A stretch of DNA of 42,029 nucleotides from Promethearchaeota archaeon (GTDB lineage: Archaea > Asgardarchaeota > Lokiarchaeia > Sigyniarchaeales > SOKP01). The translations under genes and the position numbers were made by a program. How positions within the stretch are numbered: position 1 is the stretch's first letter; every line of letters begins with the position of its first letter. Shown in pieces: positions 1 through 8,116 of the stretch. Location of the stretch: positions 1 through 42,029 of the forward strand of contig JAHLWP010000037.1 of the NCBI GenBank assembly GCA_019057865.1. The letters are read 5' to 3'. The notes beneath the pieces were generated by a model. That model ran no database searches. It saw only the letters and a program-made list of their open reading frames with translations, and was not told where the DNA came from.

Positions 1-150
1 ATTAAAATCACAATACTTTTATATTAACAATATAACCATTTTACTTTTAAAATTTGGTTCATAAAATTTTTTAAATATTTTTAACTAAATTTAATTGTTA
101 TAATCTTTCTTTTTAATAAATTAATAAAAATTAAAAAGCTTGCCCTCATT

Positions 151-224
151 GGGAGAGTGGCTTAGCCTGGTATAGCGCACGGCTGATAACCGTGAGGTCG
201 GGGGTTCGAAGCCCCCCTTTCCCA
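151..224 (+). tRNA. tRNA-Ile (anticodon GAT)
   Basis: A full cloverleaf can be read. The acceptor stem GGGAGAG pairs with CTTTCCC (217-223) with one G-U. The anticodon stem is CACGG/CCGTG around loop CTGATAA, giving anticodon GAT. The T-arm is GGGGG-TTCGAAG-CCCCC and the discriminator base is A224. CCA is not encoded and there is no intron. AT-rich sequence upstream (about 110-140) could hold the TATA box. Bases 1-150 hold no gene that I can see. Confidence 0.97.
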
Positions 225-299
225 TTGTTGATCTTATAGAATAATTCAAATTACTTACCATCACTTTTTTAATCAACAATCTCTATTAATAAATTATAT

Positions 300-893
300 A
301 TGAAAACAATAGTTATCTCTGGAACGCCAGGTTGTGGAAAAACTTCTGTTTCGAAGAAAATAACTGAAAGATTAAATGCTGAAGTAATTTCATTAAATAA
401 ATTAGCTATCTCGAAAAATTTTTCATCCGGGTATGATAATAATAGAGAGACCTATATTGTTGATACAAATGGATTTTTACCTATTTTAAAGAATGAAATT
501 GAAATAATTCAGAAAAATAATCCCGATTTTTTAATTATAGAGGGTCATTTTTCTGATATTGTTCCTGAAAGTTATATTAATTATGCTTTTATATTAAGGT
601 GTGACCCTGATGAATTGTACAAAAGATTGGAAAAAAAAGGGTATAAGTTAAAAAAAATACGAGAAAATATACAAGCAGAGATTTTAGGAAATTGTGTTAA
701 TTATTTTATTCAAAAGGGAATCAAATTGCCTTTATTTGAAATAGATACAACTAATAAGAACATTGAAACCATATCAAAAATTATAATTGATATTGTAGTC
801 GAAAATGAAAATGCTGAAAACTATAAGGTCGGTAATATTGATTGGTTAGAAAAATTATTTAAAGAGAATCGTCTAAATGAATTTTTCGATTGA
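300..893 (+). CDS. Adenylate kinase-like NTPase, Fap7/AK6 (hCINAP) family
   Basis: A 197-residue P-loop kinase. The Walker A motif GTPGCGKT is at residues 8-15. The segment RCDPDELYKRL, followed by KIRENIQAEIL, is the hallmark of the archaeal/eukaryotic AK6/Fap7 family rather than of ordinary adenylate kinases. In that family the protein is an NMP kinase/ATPase that acts in maturation of the small ribosomal subunit through contact with uS11; this role is taken from family knowledge. The ATG start has no Shine-Dalgarno and an AT-rich box lies just upstream, so the transcript may be leaderless. It is followed by tRNA-modification genes on the same strand, which fits an RNA/ribosome-biogenesis cluster. 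Residues 165-197 beyond the kinase fold are not recognised. Confidence 0.88.
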   Translation: MKTIVISGTPGCGKTSVSKKITERLNAEVISLNKLAISKNFSSGYDNNRETYIVDTNGFLPILKNEIEIIQKNNPDFLIIEGHFSDIVPESYINYAFILRCDPDELYKRLEKKGYKLKKIRENIQAEILGNCVNYFIQKGIKLPLFEIDTTNKNIETISKIIIDIVVENENAENYKVGNIDWLEKLFKENRLNEFFD

Positions 894-908
894 AATTTTC
901 AAAATTAT

Positions 909-925
909 GAGGTGAATACTGAATA
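909..925 (+). promoter_or_regulatory. Strong Shine-Dalgarno placed for an AUA start of tgtA
   Basis: GAGGTGA at 909-915 matches the archaeal anti-SD over seven bases and ends 7 nt before ATA at 923. No ATG, GTG or TTG is available in frame until GTG at 944, which has no Shine-Dalgarno near it. An in-frame TGA at 920-922 excludes any earlier start. The SD therefore points to ATA as initiator. Confidence 0.6.
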
Positions 926-2572
926 AAATATGAAATAAAAGATGTGGATGCCCTTGGGAGGATAGGGAAATTAAAATTAACGGAAAAAGAAATGGTTACA
1001 CCTAATTTATTCCCTGTAATTCATCCTATTAAAAATCTAATTTCCCCCTCTGACTTAATTAAAATGGGGGCTCAAGGTATCTTTACAAACGCTTATATAA
1101 TTTATCAGAATAAGGAGATAAGACAAAAAATATTAACAGAGGGAATTCATCAGTACTTAAATTATAGTGGTATAGTTGCTACTGATAGTGGTGCCTTCCA
1201 ACAATACATGTATAATGAAGATAAATTAGATATTAGTGCTGATGAAATCGAAAAATTTCAAGAAAAGTTAGAAACAAATTTTGCTGTTATTTTAGATATC
1301 CCAGTTCAATTATCAGATAACTATGAAGTAGCAAAAAAGAAAGTCTTAACAACTGTAGAACGCGCAAAAGAAAACATCAAACGCAGAAGAAATGAAAATT
1401 GTCATTGGTTTGGACCCATCCATGGTGCTAGATATTTAGATTTAATAGAATTAAGTACTAAAGAAATGTCAAAATTAAATTTTGATATATATGCCATAGG
1501 AGGTTTAGTAAAGACTTTCCTAGATTATAGATTTGACATCGCAATACAAAATTTATTAACTGTTAAAGAAAATCTCATTTCTAATAAACCTGTACATATG
1601 TTTGGACTTGGGTTACCACAATTCTTTTCATTAGCAGTGGCATGTGGATGTGATTTAATGGATTCTGCTGCTTATATCTTATATGCAAAAAAAAATCGAT
1701 ATTTCACTTTATCAACAGGTACAAAGAATCTAGAGGAATTATATGAGTTTCCATGCCATTGTCCTATTTGTAGTGAGTATACTCCTCAAGAAATAAAGTC
1801 TTTTGATGAAGAATTGAAAACTGAATTACTAGCAAAACATAATTTATTTCTTTCTTTTTCTGAATTAAGAACAATTAGACAAGCTATAAGAGAGGGTAAT
1901 CTATGGGAGCTAGTTGAACTTAGAATAAGAAACCACCCTAATCTCGTTAATGCTGTCAAATTAATAAAAGATCATAGATCTATATTTGAAATACATGAAA
2001 AGATTTACAAAAGCCATGGTAGATTATATACTTCAAATGAAGCTCTGAATAGGCCATTAATTTATCGATATGAGAAAAAACTTTTAGCAAATTATCGTAT
2101 TCCCAAAGATGTAAAATATCTAATAATTTTGCCTGAGTTAGATACTAAAACCAATAGTTCAGCAACAACTCAGAAATGGTTGGAAAGAATTGACAATAAT
2201 AAGATTATACCAAGAGATTTAGTACATGTTGTATTTAGTTCTGAGATTTATGGGTTAATTCCTCATGAATTAGTTGATACTTTTCCCATGGGTCAATATG
2301 AATCAATTACATCATCAGGAATAAATGATATGATTCACTCTAATTCATTACATAAGGTAGAACAATTCTTTGATAAAAATTATAAATATTATAATAAATG
2401 TGCTGTGTTAATCCCGGAAAATTATATAAATCAATTCAATGAATTAGTTAATTTTCCTAAGGATAATATAATTTATTCATTAATCCCGATTTTAAAATCC
2501 AAATTTAGAGAAAACTTTTCGGTATTTAAAGAGTTAGAAGATCTTTTAGTGTTTTTCACTAATGGTAATTAA
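923..2572 (+). CDS. tgtA: Archaeosine tRNA-guanine transglycosylase (TgtA)
   Basis: It exchanges guanine 15 in the tRNA D-loop for preQ0, the first tRNA-bound step of archaeosine synthesis. The N-terminal TIM-barrel domain shows the active-site stretch TDSGAFQQYMYN and a zinc site CHCPIC with a downstream His. Beyond about residue 380 follows an archaeal-type C-terminal domain (SSEIYGLIPHEL). At about 549 residues it is somewhat shorter than full-length archaeal enzymes, and I see no clear PUA domain at the end. The frame is open from 923. Codons 923-943 encode KYEIKD-type sequence that continues the family's conserved FEIKxRDxxGRIGKL start, so translation should begin before GTG 944, and only ATA 923 is properly spaced from the SD. 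The downstream DUF371 gene follows after 2 nt, so they are probably co-transcribed. Confidence 0.93.
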   Translation: MKYEIKDVDALGRIGKLKLTEKEMVTPNLFPVIHPIKNLISPSDLIKMGAQGIFTNAYIIYQNKEIRQKILTEGIHQYLNYSGIVATDSGAFQQYMYNEDKLDISADEIEKFQEKLETNFAVILDIPVQLSDNYEVAKKKVLTTVERAKENIKRRRNENCHWFGPIHGARYLDLIELSTKEMSKLNFDIYAIGGLVKTFLDYRFDIAIQNLLTVKENLISNKPVHMFGLGLPQFFSLAVACGCDLMDSAAYILYAKKNRYFTLSTGTKNLEELYEFPCHCPICSEYTPQEIKSFDEELKTELLAKHNLFLSFSELRTIRQAIREGNLWELVELRIRNHPNLVNAVKLIKDHRSIFEIHEKIYKSHGRLYTSNEALNRPLIYRYEKKLLANYRIPKDVKYLIILPELDTKTNSSATTQKWLERIDNNKIIPRDLVHVVFSSEIYGLIPHELVDTFPMGQYESITSSGINDMIHSNSLHKVEQFFDKNYKYYNKCAVLIPENYINQFNELVNFPKDNIIYSLIPILKSKFRENFSVFKELEDLLVFFTNGN

Positions 2573-2574
2573 AA

Positions 2575-3009
2575 ATGACTGTTTTAGATAAGATTTATGC
2601 CTATGGCCATGAGAATATTCTGTGTTCTCATAAAACAACAATAGAAATTACTAAAGATAAAGATCTCACTAAAAAGGGAACTTGTATCGTTGGCATTAAA
2701 GCTTCGAAAGCTTGCATTGATTTGGGCGCTAAACTAAAAGAAACTATAATAAATGAAAATGAAATTAAAGTTACCTTAAAAGTGGAGAATTTAAAAGATT
2801 CTTTCTATGGTTTTGGTCATAAGAATTTGAGATTGTTAGATAAAAAAGATATGGTTTTTCGTAAAAGTAATTATATTTGCGACAGAACGGTTTTAATTAA
2901 TTGTACAAAATCCTCAAATGATTTAAAGCAGGAATTAATTGAAGCTTTAAAGCATCCTGGGAAAAAAATTTCAATAATATTCGAAATAAATGATTTTAAT
3001 GGTAACTAA
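2575..3009 (+). CDS. DUF371 family conserved archaeal protein
   Basis: A 144-residue protein with the DUF371 hallmarks. These are GHENILCSHKTTIEITKD near the N-terminus, GTCIVGIKASKA, GFGHKNLRLLDKKDMVFRKS in the middle and RTVLINCTKSS after it. The family is widespread in archaea; I know of no established biochemical function. The gene starts 2 nt after tgtA and its 3' end overlaps the trm5 start by 20 nt, so it sits inside a tRNA-modification operon. A role linked to tRNA or translation is inference from this context only. Confidence 0.85.
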   Translation: MTVLDKIYAYGHENILCSHKTTIEITKDKDLTKKGTCIVGIKASKACIDLGAKLKETIINENEIKVTLKVENLKDSFYGFGHKNLRLLDKKDMVFRKSNYICDRTVLINCTKSSNDLKQELIEALKHPGKKISIIFEINDFNGN

Positions 3010-4159
3010 TTTGCCAAAAGAAATAGAATATCTAAAAGTAAAAAAAGCAGAAGGGCAAAAAACTCTTAATTTAATAAAAATAAATTCTAAAAAATATTCT
3101 GTAATCAACCAGAAATATAAAATTCTCTATGATGATGAATTTATCTTTTTTCCGTTAGAGGAAAATAATGAATTAATAGAAAAAGTAATAGCCTCTATTG
3201 AAAATAAGATTGAGATCGAAATTATTACTAAACTTAGTATAATAAATGAAAATTATAAATTTAATTCTCTCCAGGATGCTTTAAAAGGCAAAATTCCAGA
3301 TGATTATCAAGAATTAATTCCAAAATCCTACGATCTTATTGGAAATATTGCTATAATTGAATTTGATAAATTTGAACATATAGAAAAGAGCGAATTAAGT
3401 AATTATAAGAAAGAAATTGCTAAAGCAATAACTCTTGTTAATAAAAAGATTATGATTGTATACGAAAAGAAAAGTGAAATTATGGGAACGTATAGATTAA
3501 GAGATCTTGCTTTGCTCTATGGTGAAAACAAATCAGAAACCGTTTATAAAGAAAATAATTGTACCTTCAAACTTGATGTTAAAAAAACCTATTTTACTCC
3601 ACGATTAGTCTCTGAACGCAGACGAGTTGCCTTTAGTGAGATAAAGCAAAATGAGCTTATTGTTGATATGTTCGCTGGCGTAGGCCCTTTTTCAATCCAA
3701 ATAGCGAAAAATCATGATGTAAGAATTTACGCTTTTGATGTTAATCCGGATGCTTATAGTTACCTTAAAGAGAATGTTAAATCAAATATGCTTAAGGGAG
3801 AGGTTATACCATATAATTTAAATGTTAAAGATCTTCTTAAACCCTCAGATACATTGGATAAATCATTACAAGGTAAGGCAGATAGGATTATCATGAATTT
3901 ACCTGAAAAATCAATCGAATTTATTGATATAGCATGCTTTTTAATGAAAAAATCAGGAGGGTTTTTGCATTTTTATCAGTTTTCAGAAAAACCAAATCCG
4001 ATAAAGAGAACCATTGAGCTATTAAATAAAAAACTGAATGATTTCAACTGGCTTATTGAAAAAATAATCACCTCTAAAATTGTAAAATCATATTCCCCAA
4101 AAGCAGAACTAGTTGGGTTAGATTTATGTATCAGAAGTGTTAATTTCTTAAGAAAATAA
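2990..4159 (+). CDS. trm5: tRNA (guanine37-N1)-methyltransferase Trm5
   Basis: A 389-residue Trm5-family enzyme that methylates G37 next to the anticodon using S-adenosylmethionine. It supports reading-frame maintenance and, in archaea, wyosine synthesis. The SAM-binding motif is VDMFAGVGPFSIQIAK near residue 223, followed by AFDVNPDA (motif II) and the catalytic NLPEKSIEF near residue 303. An RLRDLALLYG segment before the methyltransferase core is also typical. An alternative start at ATG 2999 is possible. The start overlaps the end of the DUF371 gene, which suggests translational coupling. The stop TAA at 4157-4159 lies immediately before a start-less zinc-ribbon frame described separately. 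Confidence 0.92.
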   Translation: MILMVTNLPKEIEYLKVKKAEGQKTLNLIKINSKKYSVINQKYKILYDDEFIFFPLEENNELIEKVIASIENKIEIEIITKLSIINENYKFNSLQDALKGKIPDDYQELIPKSYDLIGNIAIIEFDKFEHIEKSELSNYKKEIAKAITLVNKKIMIVYEKKSEIMGTYRLRDLALLYGENKSETVYKENNCTFKLDVKKTYFTPRLVSERRRVAFSEIKQNELIVDMFAGVGPFSIQIAKNHDVRIYAFDVNPDAYSYLKENVKSNMLKGEVIPYNLNVKDLLKPSDTLDKSLQGKADRIIMNLPEKSIEFIDIACFLMKKSGGFLHFYQFSEKPNPIKRTIELLNKKLNDFNWLIEKIITSKIVKSYSPKAELVGLDLCIRSVNFLRK

Positions 4160-4343
4160 TAAAAAATCTAAATATAAATGCCCTAGGTGTCGTGGCGAGA
4201 GCATTATTGACTATGGTGAAATAATTGAATGTGTTAAATGCCAATTGGAGTTTTATAAAAGCTCCTTTGAAACGGTAAAGAAAAAAAATATATTAGGAAT
4301 TTCAGAATTAAATGACTTTGTACGAATCTTAATGGAAAATTAG
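4152..4343 (+). CDS. Small zinc-ribbon ORF lacking a normal start codon
   Basis: This frame is open from 4152 to the TAG at 4341-4343 and encodes a CPRC knuckle (codons from 4179) and a CVKC knuckle about 22 residues later, followed by a short helix. That is a convincing TFIIB-type or rubredoxin-like zinc ribbon of about 60 residues. No ATG, GTG, TTG or even ATA occurs in frame before the first knuckle, and no Shine-Dalgarno is seen. It lies in the +1 frame relative to trm5 and overlaps its last codons. It may be a small protein with a non-canonical start, a C-terminal extension of Trm5 reached by +1 shifting at AAA-TAA, a decayed gene, or the result of a sequence error. Confidence 0.5.
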   Translation, partial: ENNKKSKYKCPRCRGESIIDYGEIIECVKCQLEFYKSSFETVKKKNILGISELNDFVRILMEN

Positions 4344-4394
4344 ATAGTCGATTAAAATTTCTTCCTATTCATTTATTTTTAGAATTAGATTAAA

Positions 4395-4499
4395 CGGACC
4401 TAGCAGGATTCGAACCTGCGACTTTCGGATTAGAAGTCCGACGCCCTATCCATACTAGGCAAGCTAGGCTGGCTAGCTGGCTGGCTAGGCTATAGGTCC
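4395..4499 (-). tRNA. tRNA-Arg (anticodon TCT) with a 30-nt D-arm insertion
   Basis: Read on the minus strand, the acceptor stem GGACCTA (4499-4493) pairs perfectly with TAGGTCC (4402-4396), with discriminator G at 4395. The anticodon arm is TCGGA-CTTCTAA-TCCGA, giving anticodon TCT, which reads AGA/AGG. The T-arm is GCAGG-TTCGAAT-CCTGC. The normal D-arm (4460-4443) is intact. Between the TA at positions 8-9 (4492-4491) and the D-arm lie 30 extra bases (4490-4461). Removing them leaves a standard 75-nt tRNA. AGA is the dominant Arg codon in this window, so the gene should be functional. There is no intron at the usual 37/38 site. Confidence 0.88.
4461..4490 (-). repeat. GC-rich GCTR-type insertion inside tRNA-Arg
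   Basis: These thirty bases on the plus strand are built from imperfect tandem copies of GGCT/AGCT/GCTA, about 60 percent GC in a very AT-rich region. The six bases GCCTAG at its 5' side on the minus strand repeat the first six bases of the D-arm. The insertion point is therefore ambiguous between tRNA positions 9/10 and about 15/16. It may be an archaeal intron at a non-canonical site or a simple-repeat expansion. Confidence 0.8.
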
Positions 4500-4754
4500 T
4501 TGCTTTATAAAATAAAGATTTTATATTTTATAAAATATCCTTTATGATGTTTAAAGTTTATTATGACTTGTTGTTGCTCTTCTCTTATTAAGAAATTAAA
4601 AAATAATTTTATGTTTCTGAAAATAGACTCATTAATTGCTTGATGAATTAATAAATTGTTAATAGATTTTATTTAATAAAATACAACATTAAATTATATT
4701 TAAGACATATATTGAATATATAAACGTGATTTGGTAATATAAAAGAGAGTATCA
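4500..4754. promoter_or_regulatory. AT-rich intergenic region with tRNA-Arg TATA box
   Basis: No gene is visible in these 255 bases. A TATA-like stretch at about 4518-4537 is correctly placed, roughly 26 bases upstream of the minus-strand tRNA-Arg 5' end. AT-rich boxes near 4715-4740 could serve the + strand nuclease gene. The rest is featureless AT-rich sequence. Confidence 0.4.
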
Positions 4755-5480
4755 ATGGAGCTTAAACAAAAACATTTTGTACATCAAAACATACCCTATT
4801 CTTTCAATTGGAATAAGATTCACCATAAACAAAAATTCTATCAAATAATTGCTAATCGAGAAGAATTAAATAGACTTAAAGCACATTTTAAAAGAGTGGC
4901 TGAAGGAAAAATTCCGAATAGGTTATTTAATTCTCGAGATCTTCCAAGGGTTTCTCAATTTAAGATTAGAGGTATAAAGCCAGCTTTTATTAGAAGTTTT
5001 AGTAAAAGTTTAATTCGTTCAGGGAAAGTAAAGCGGTTAGATTCCAATTCAAAACTAGCATTTTATGCCCAGAGAGTATTTAGAAGTTATAAAGAAAGTG
5101 GATTTGGAGGAGATCCTGGACATGAACCCATTTTAAAAAACATTTTAATTAAAGATAAGGACTCTGTAGCTACAGAAGTTCCAATTTGGAAGAAGGAAGA
5201 AAACAAAACCATTACAGGGCATATTGATTTGATTCAAATTGAAAATAATGTTGTTAAAGTAATTGATTACAAACCAGAAGGAAGATTTTTACTCTCTTTA
5301 CCCCAAGTGGCAATGTACGGTATTTTATTTAAGTCAAGATTAAATATTGAGACGATAAAATGTGTTTCTTTCAATAAAGAAGAAGTTTGGGAATATGATC
5401 CAAAAATTTTATTGTCTGAAGTTAAAGAATATTTAATTTCTCATTATATTAATGAAAGACCATGGGAAGATTTCATATAA
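4755..5480 (+). CDS. PD-(D/E)XK nuclease of RecB/Cas4-like fold
   Basis: A 241-residue protein. The C-terminal half carries the motifs of RecB-family nucleases: E141 (ATEVPIW), D158 in GHIDLI, D171-Y-K173 in VIDYKP, and the trailing Q184/Y188 (LPQVAMYG). GHE at 122-124 may contribute a metal ligand. These residues make a metal-dependent DNA nuclease likely, in repair, recombination or defence. Four-cysteine iron-sulphur ligands like those of Cas4 and AddB are absent, and there is no cas gene or repeat array nearby, so Cas4 is not supported. The basic N-terminal 120 residues are not recognised. It is a single-gene unit with AGAG a few bases before the ATG. Confidence 0.75.
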   Translation: MELKQKHFVHQNIPYSFNWNKIHHKQKFYQIIANREELNRLKAHFKRVAEGKIPNRLFNSRDLPRVSQFKIRGIKPAFIRSFSKSLIRSGKVKRLDSNSKLAFYAQRVFRSYKESGFGGDPGHEPILKNILIKDKDSVATEVPIWKKEENKTITGHIDLIQIENNVVKVIDYKPEGRFLLSLPQVAMYGILFKSRLNIETIKCVSFNKEEVWEYDPKILLSEVKEYLISHYINERPWEDFI

Positions 5481-5491
5481 AGGGCATCTAT

Positions 5492-5767
5492 CTAGAGCTT
5501 CTTTCCTTTTGGTTTTGAGGGTTCAGGTTCTTCCCTAGGTTTCACATACCCTTTAAACATGAAATAACATAAAATTAAGGCTATTAATTCTGTAGCAACA
5601 CCAAGAAAAGAAATAATTGTGCCATTATATCCCAGATATCTTAATACTAATGCAAAACCTAAACCTGAAAATGCTAAAATAAATAAAATAAATCCTTTTA
5701 TGATTTCTAGGAAGGAATCTTTAATATATCCAAGTTCTTTCTTAATCCAAGTAAAAAGTGAAGCCAT
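5492..5767 (-). CDS. Small two-helix membrane protein
   Basis: A 91-residue hypothetical protein. An amphipathic basic N-terminus (about 1-20) is followed by two hydrophobic segments at about 23-45 and 50-72. The cytosolic tail is Pro/Lys/Glu-rich (EEPEPSKPKGKKL). There are no enzymatic motifs and no recognised family. It is convergent with the nuclease gene, and its 3' end lies 11 bases from that stop. Confidence 0.55.
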   Translation of the reverse strand: MASLFTWIKKELGYIKDSFLEIIKGFILFILAFSGLGFALVLRYLGYNGTIISFLGVATELIALILCYFMFKGYVKPREEPEPSKPKGKKL

Positions 5768-5923
5768 AAGATGATTCTACTTCTATATAATTTTAAATAA
5801 ATTAAATAAATATCATTTTAATATCTTTGTTATTTTCTAAAGATTTATCTAAATATCTCAAATCAGAAATGATTATGATTAAACTATACTTATCGATATT
5901 AACCTAAAGTTTTTGAGATAGTC

Positions 5924-8116
5924 TTAGCTCCTTTGTTTACTTTTAAATTTAGAATATAATGCCTTATCTAACAATTTGCCTATTCTTTGGGCAATTTGTT
6001 TACCAATTTCATATCTTTCACCATCAAGTAAATTTCTCATTGATTCTGGGGTAGGATTATCCCCTAATCTTCTAAACAAAACTTTTTGTGTTATTTCATT
6101 TACCATATCTCTAATTTTTCCATAATCAGGTAAATTAATATTGGGATTAAAGCTATTGATTTTCTCTATCGCAAATTGAAAAAATTGACAAAATAACTCG
6201 ATTGGATCACCTTTTAATTCACTATGAAGTTTAATATTATCAGTAGCTATTTTTGTATCTTTTTCTTGCCAATACAACTGATTTGGATTGATACCTGGAC
6301 TATTTATTCTCATAAGTGAACTTGTAATTCGGCGTTCAATCCAATTTAATGTACTAACTTCCTGTTTTTCACGTATTTCCTTCTTTTTTTCTTCTTTTTC
6401 TTTTTCTTTAGATTCTATAATTTGTTCTACTTTCGATTTACGTTGTTCTTCAAAGTCTTCAAACCTTTTAATTATATCATATCCTATACAGTAAGAAATT
6501 GGTGAGATTAGATCTGATTTTAACTTTAATGACGATATCCCGGTATATACGTGACTATTCTTCTCTTTTAATTCTAAAATTCCCTCTTTTAAAGGAATAC
6601 CCATCAATCGTGCCAATATAAAACCATTAACTAAAAATGGTTGATTATCCGCATTAAATACTATAACTAACTCTTCTTGTCTCTTATTTAATTTTTCTAT
6701 TATTAATTCCTCTAATTTAACCTTAACCCAATCTTCAGAATCAGTAGTTCCGAATATTTTTCTTAAAGCTAAAAGAAATAAGGTTTTATCATTTGAAATT
6801 TTAAGATATAACTCAATAATTCGACTAAGTTGTCTTAGTATTTTTGATAACATATAAAAAAATATGTCTTTCACTAATTTGTCCATGATATCTTCAAAAT
6901 CTAACACAAATAAGATATGAGCATAGTTTTTTAATCCTAATTCTTTTAAAAAGACCTTCTCAATAACTTGCTTTTTTCTTAGATCATTTGGATCTATAAG
7001 ATCATGTTTTGTTATATTATATCTGACCATATTTCTCCTTACTTCTTCAGTAACTGACTCGTCTATATCCATGAGGTATAAGATATTGTAGACTCCATAT
7101 CTATTTAACATATAGATTAAATCATTGAAACTACATTCATTTAGGCTCTGTAGAAAATAAATGAAATCATTTGGATTAATTTTCAGTTGTTTAAATAACT
7201 CAGATTTTAAGAAGCTCAAAATTTTTTGTTCAAATTGGTCATAATTAATTTTTTCTTTTAGTGCATTTTCTATTCTCTTTAACAGTTCTTTTTTAAGGTT
7301 GTTTGTTTCTTTAAAGATTTTTAGTCCGGGAATGGAAATTGGGAAACGATCAAAGTTATAATCAAAGATTCTTCGTTTTATCATTCTAACTGGCATTGCC
7401 TGTACCTGCAATTCTTTATATGATTTGAATTCGAAGTCTTTTCGGATTTTGTCAATCATTCGACCTAAGGTTGCTAATTCGATAAACTTATCTTCTTTCT
7501 CTTCTCGTTCTAATTTTTTTTCAATTTCTAGTGATAAATCTTTAAAAGCAGAACTTTCTTCTAGGATTTGTAATTTAGTTTCGTCAGTTAATCCTATCAA
7601 ATCGCCGATTAAATCATAAAAATAAAAAGGTGGGTAATTTAATATAATTTCTAATAATTCTTGTTCAACTTTTTCTTCAATTTCATTCAGTATTTGCTTC
7701 TTTTGAAATTCTGGAAGTGTAGATTCTCTTTCTTCAATTAGATATGATATAAATCTATTCTCTAAATCAAATATCTTATTAAGAACCCCAATTTCTAAAA
7801 TGAATGAATCTTTTAATAATGTATCAACTTCTTCTATTAAAATCTCTTTTTCAATGTGCTCTAAATTTTTAGTTGACTCAAAGGAAAATTTATCTTGCTC
7901 TAAGGTTTCTTTAACTCTAATACCTAAGCTGTGATAAATATGAATTACAGCTGTAGCAATTAAGAGGTCTTTGAAAGTGGTTTTTTGACTTGTTAATTCA
8001 AATATTTTTTGCTTATCAGCATCTCTCTTAAAATGGGAAATAATTAAATCTACAGTTTGAAAAAATCTAAACGTACTTTCAACTGCGGTTGTCTTTCTTT
8101 TTATCCCACTAATCAT
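5924..8116 (-). CDS. Large helical protein of unknown function (downstream partner)
   Basis: About 730 residues, predominantly charged alpha-helix with a Lys/Glu coiled-coil segment near residues 565-590. I do not recognise a family, signal peptide, membrane segment or catalytic motif. A conserved-looking mixed segment VVFNADNQPFLVNGFILARLMG sits near residue 510. ATG 8116 overlaps the stop of the upstream gene as ATGA, the classic coupling arrangement, so I prefer it to GTG 8131. The two proteins are probably made in fixed ratio and may form a complex. The pair is divergent from the coiled-coil/Roadblock genes, which hints at a cytoskeletal or vesicle-related role, but this is only a guess. 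Confidence 0.7.
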   Translation of the reverse strand: MISGIKRKTTAVESTFRFFQTVDLIISHFKRDADKQKIFELTSQKTTFKDLLIATAVIHIYHSLGIRVKETLEQDKFSFESTKNLEHIEKEILIEEVDTLLKDSFILEIGVLNKIFDLENRFISYLIEERESTLPEFQKKQILNEIEEKVEQELLEIILNYPPFYFYDLIGDLIGLTDETKLQILEESSAFKDLSLEIEKKLEREEKEDKFIELATLGRMIDKIRKDFEFKSYKELQVQAMPVRMIKRRIFDYNFDRFPISIPGLKIFKETNNLKKELLKRIENALKEKINYDQFEQKILSFLKSELFKQLKINPNDFIYFLQSLNECSFNDLIYMLNRYGVYNILYLMDIDESVTEEVRRNMVRYNITKHDLIDPNDLRKKQVIEKVFLKELGLKNYAHILFVLDFEDIMDKLVKDIFFYMLSKILRQLSRIIELYLKISNDKTLFLLALRKIFGTTDSEDWVKVKLEELIIEKLNKRQEELVIVFNADNQPFLVNGFILARLMGIPLKEGILELKEKNSHVYTGISSLKLKSDLISPISYCIGYDIIKRFEDFEEQRKSKVEQIIESKEKEKEEKKKEIREKQEVSTLNWIERRITSSLMRINSPGINPNQLYWQEKDTKIATDNIKLHSELKGDPIELFCQFFQFAIEKINSFNPNINLPDYGKIRDMVNEITQKVLFRRLGDNPTPESMRNLLDGERYEIGKQIAQRIGKLLDKALYSKFKSKQRS

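Noticed and set aside
4540..4650. ATGATG-like and CTGA/TGATGA-like strings that might suggest another C/D box sRNA.
   Set aside because: Box order, spacing and a closing stem do not fit, unlike the element at 27948.
4755..5480. Assignment of the nuclease as Cas4.
   Set aside because: No cysteine cluster and no cas genes or repeat-spacer array in the window.
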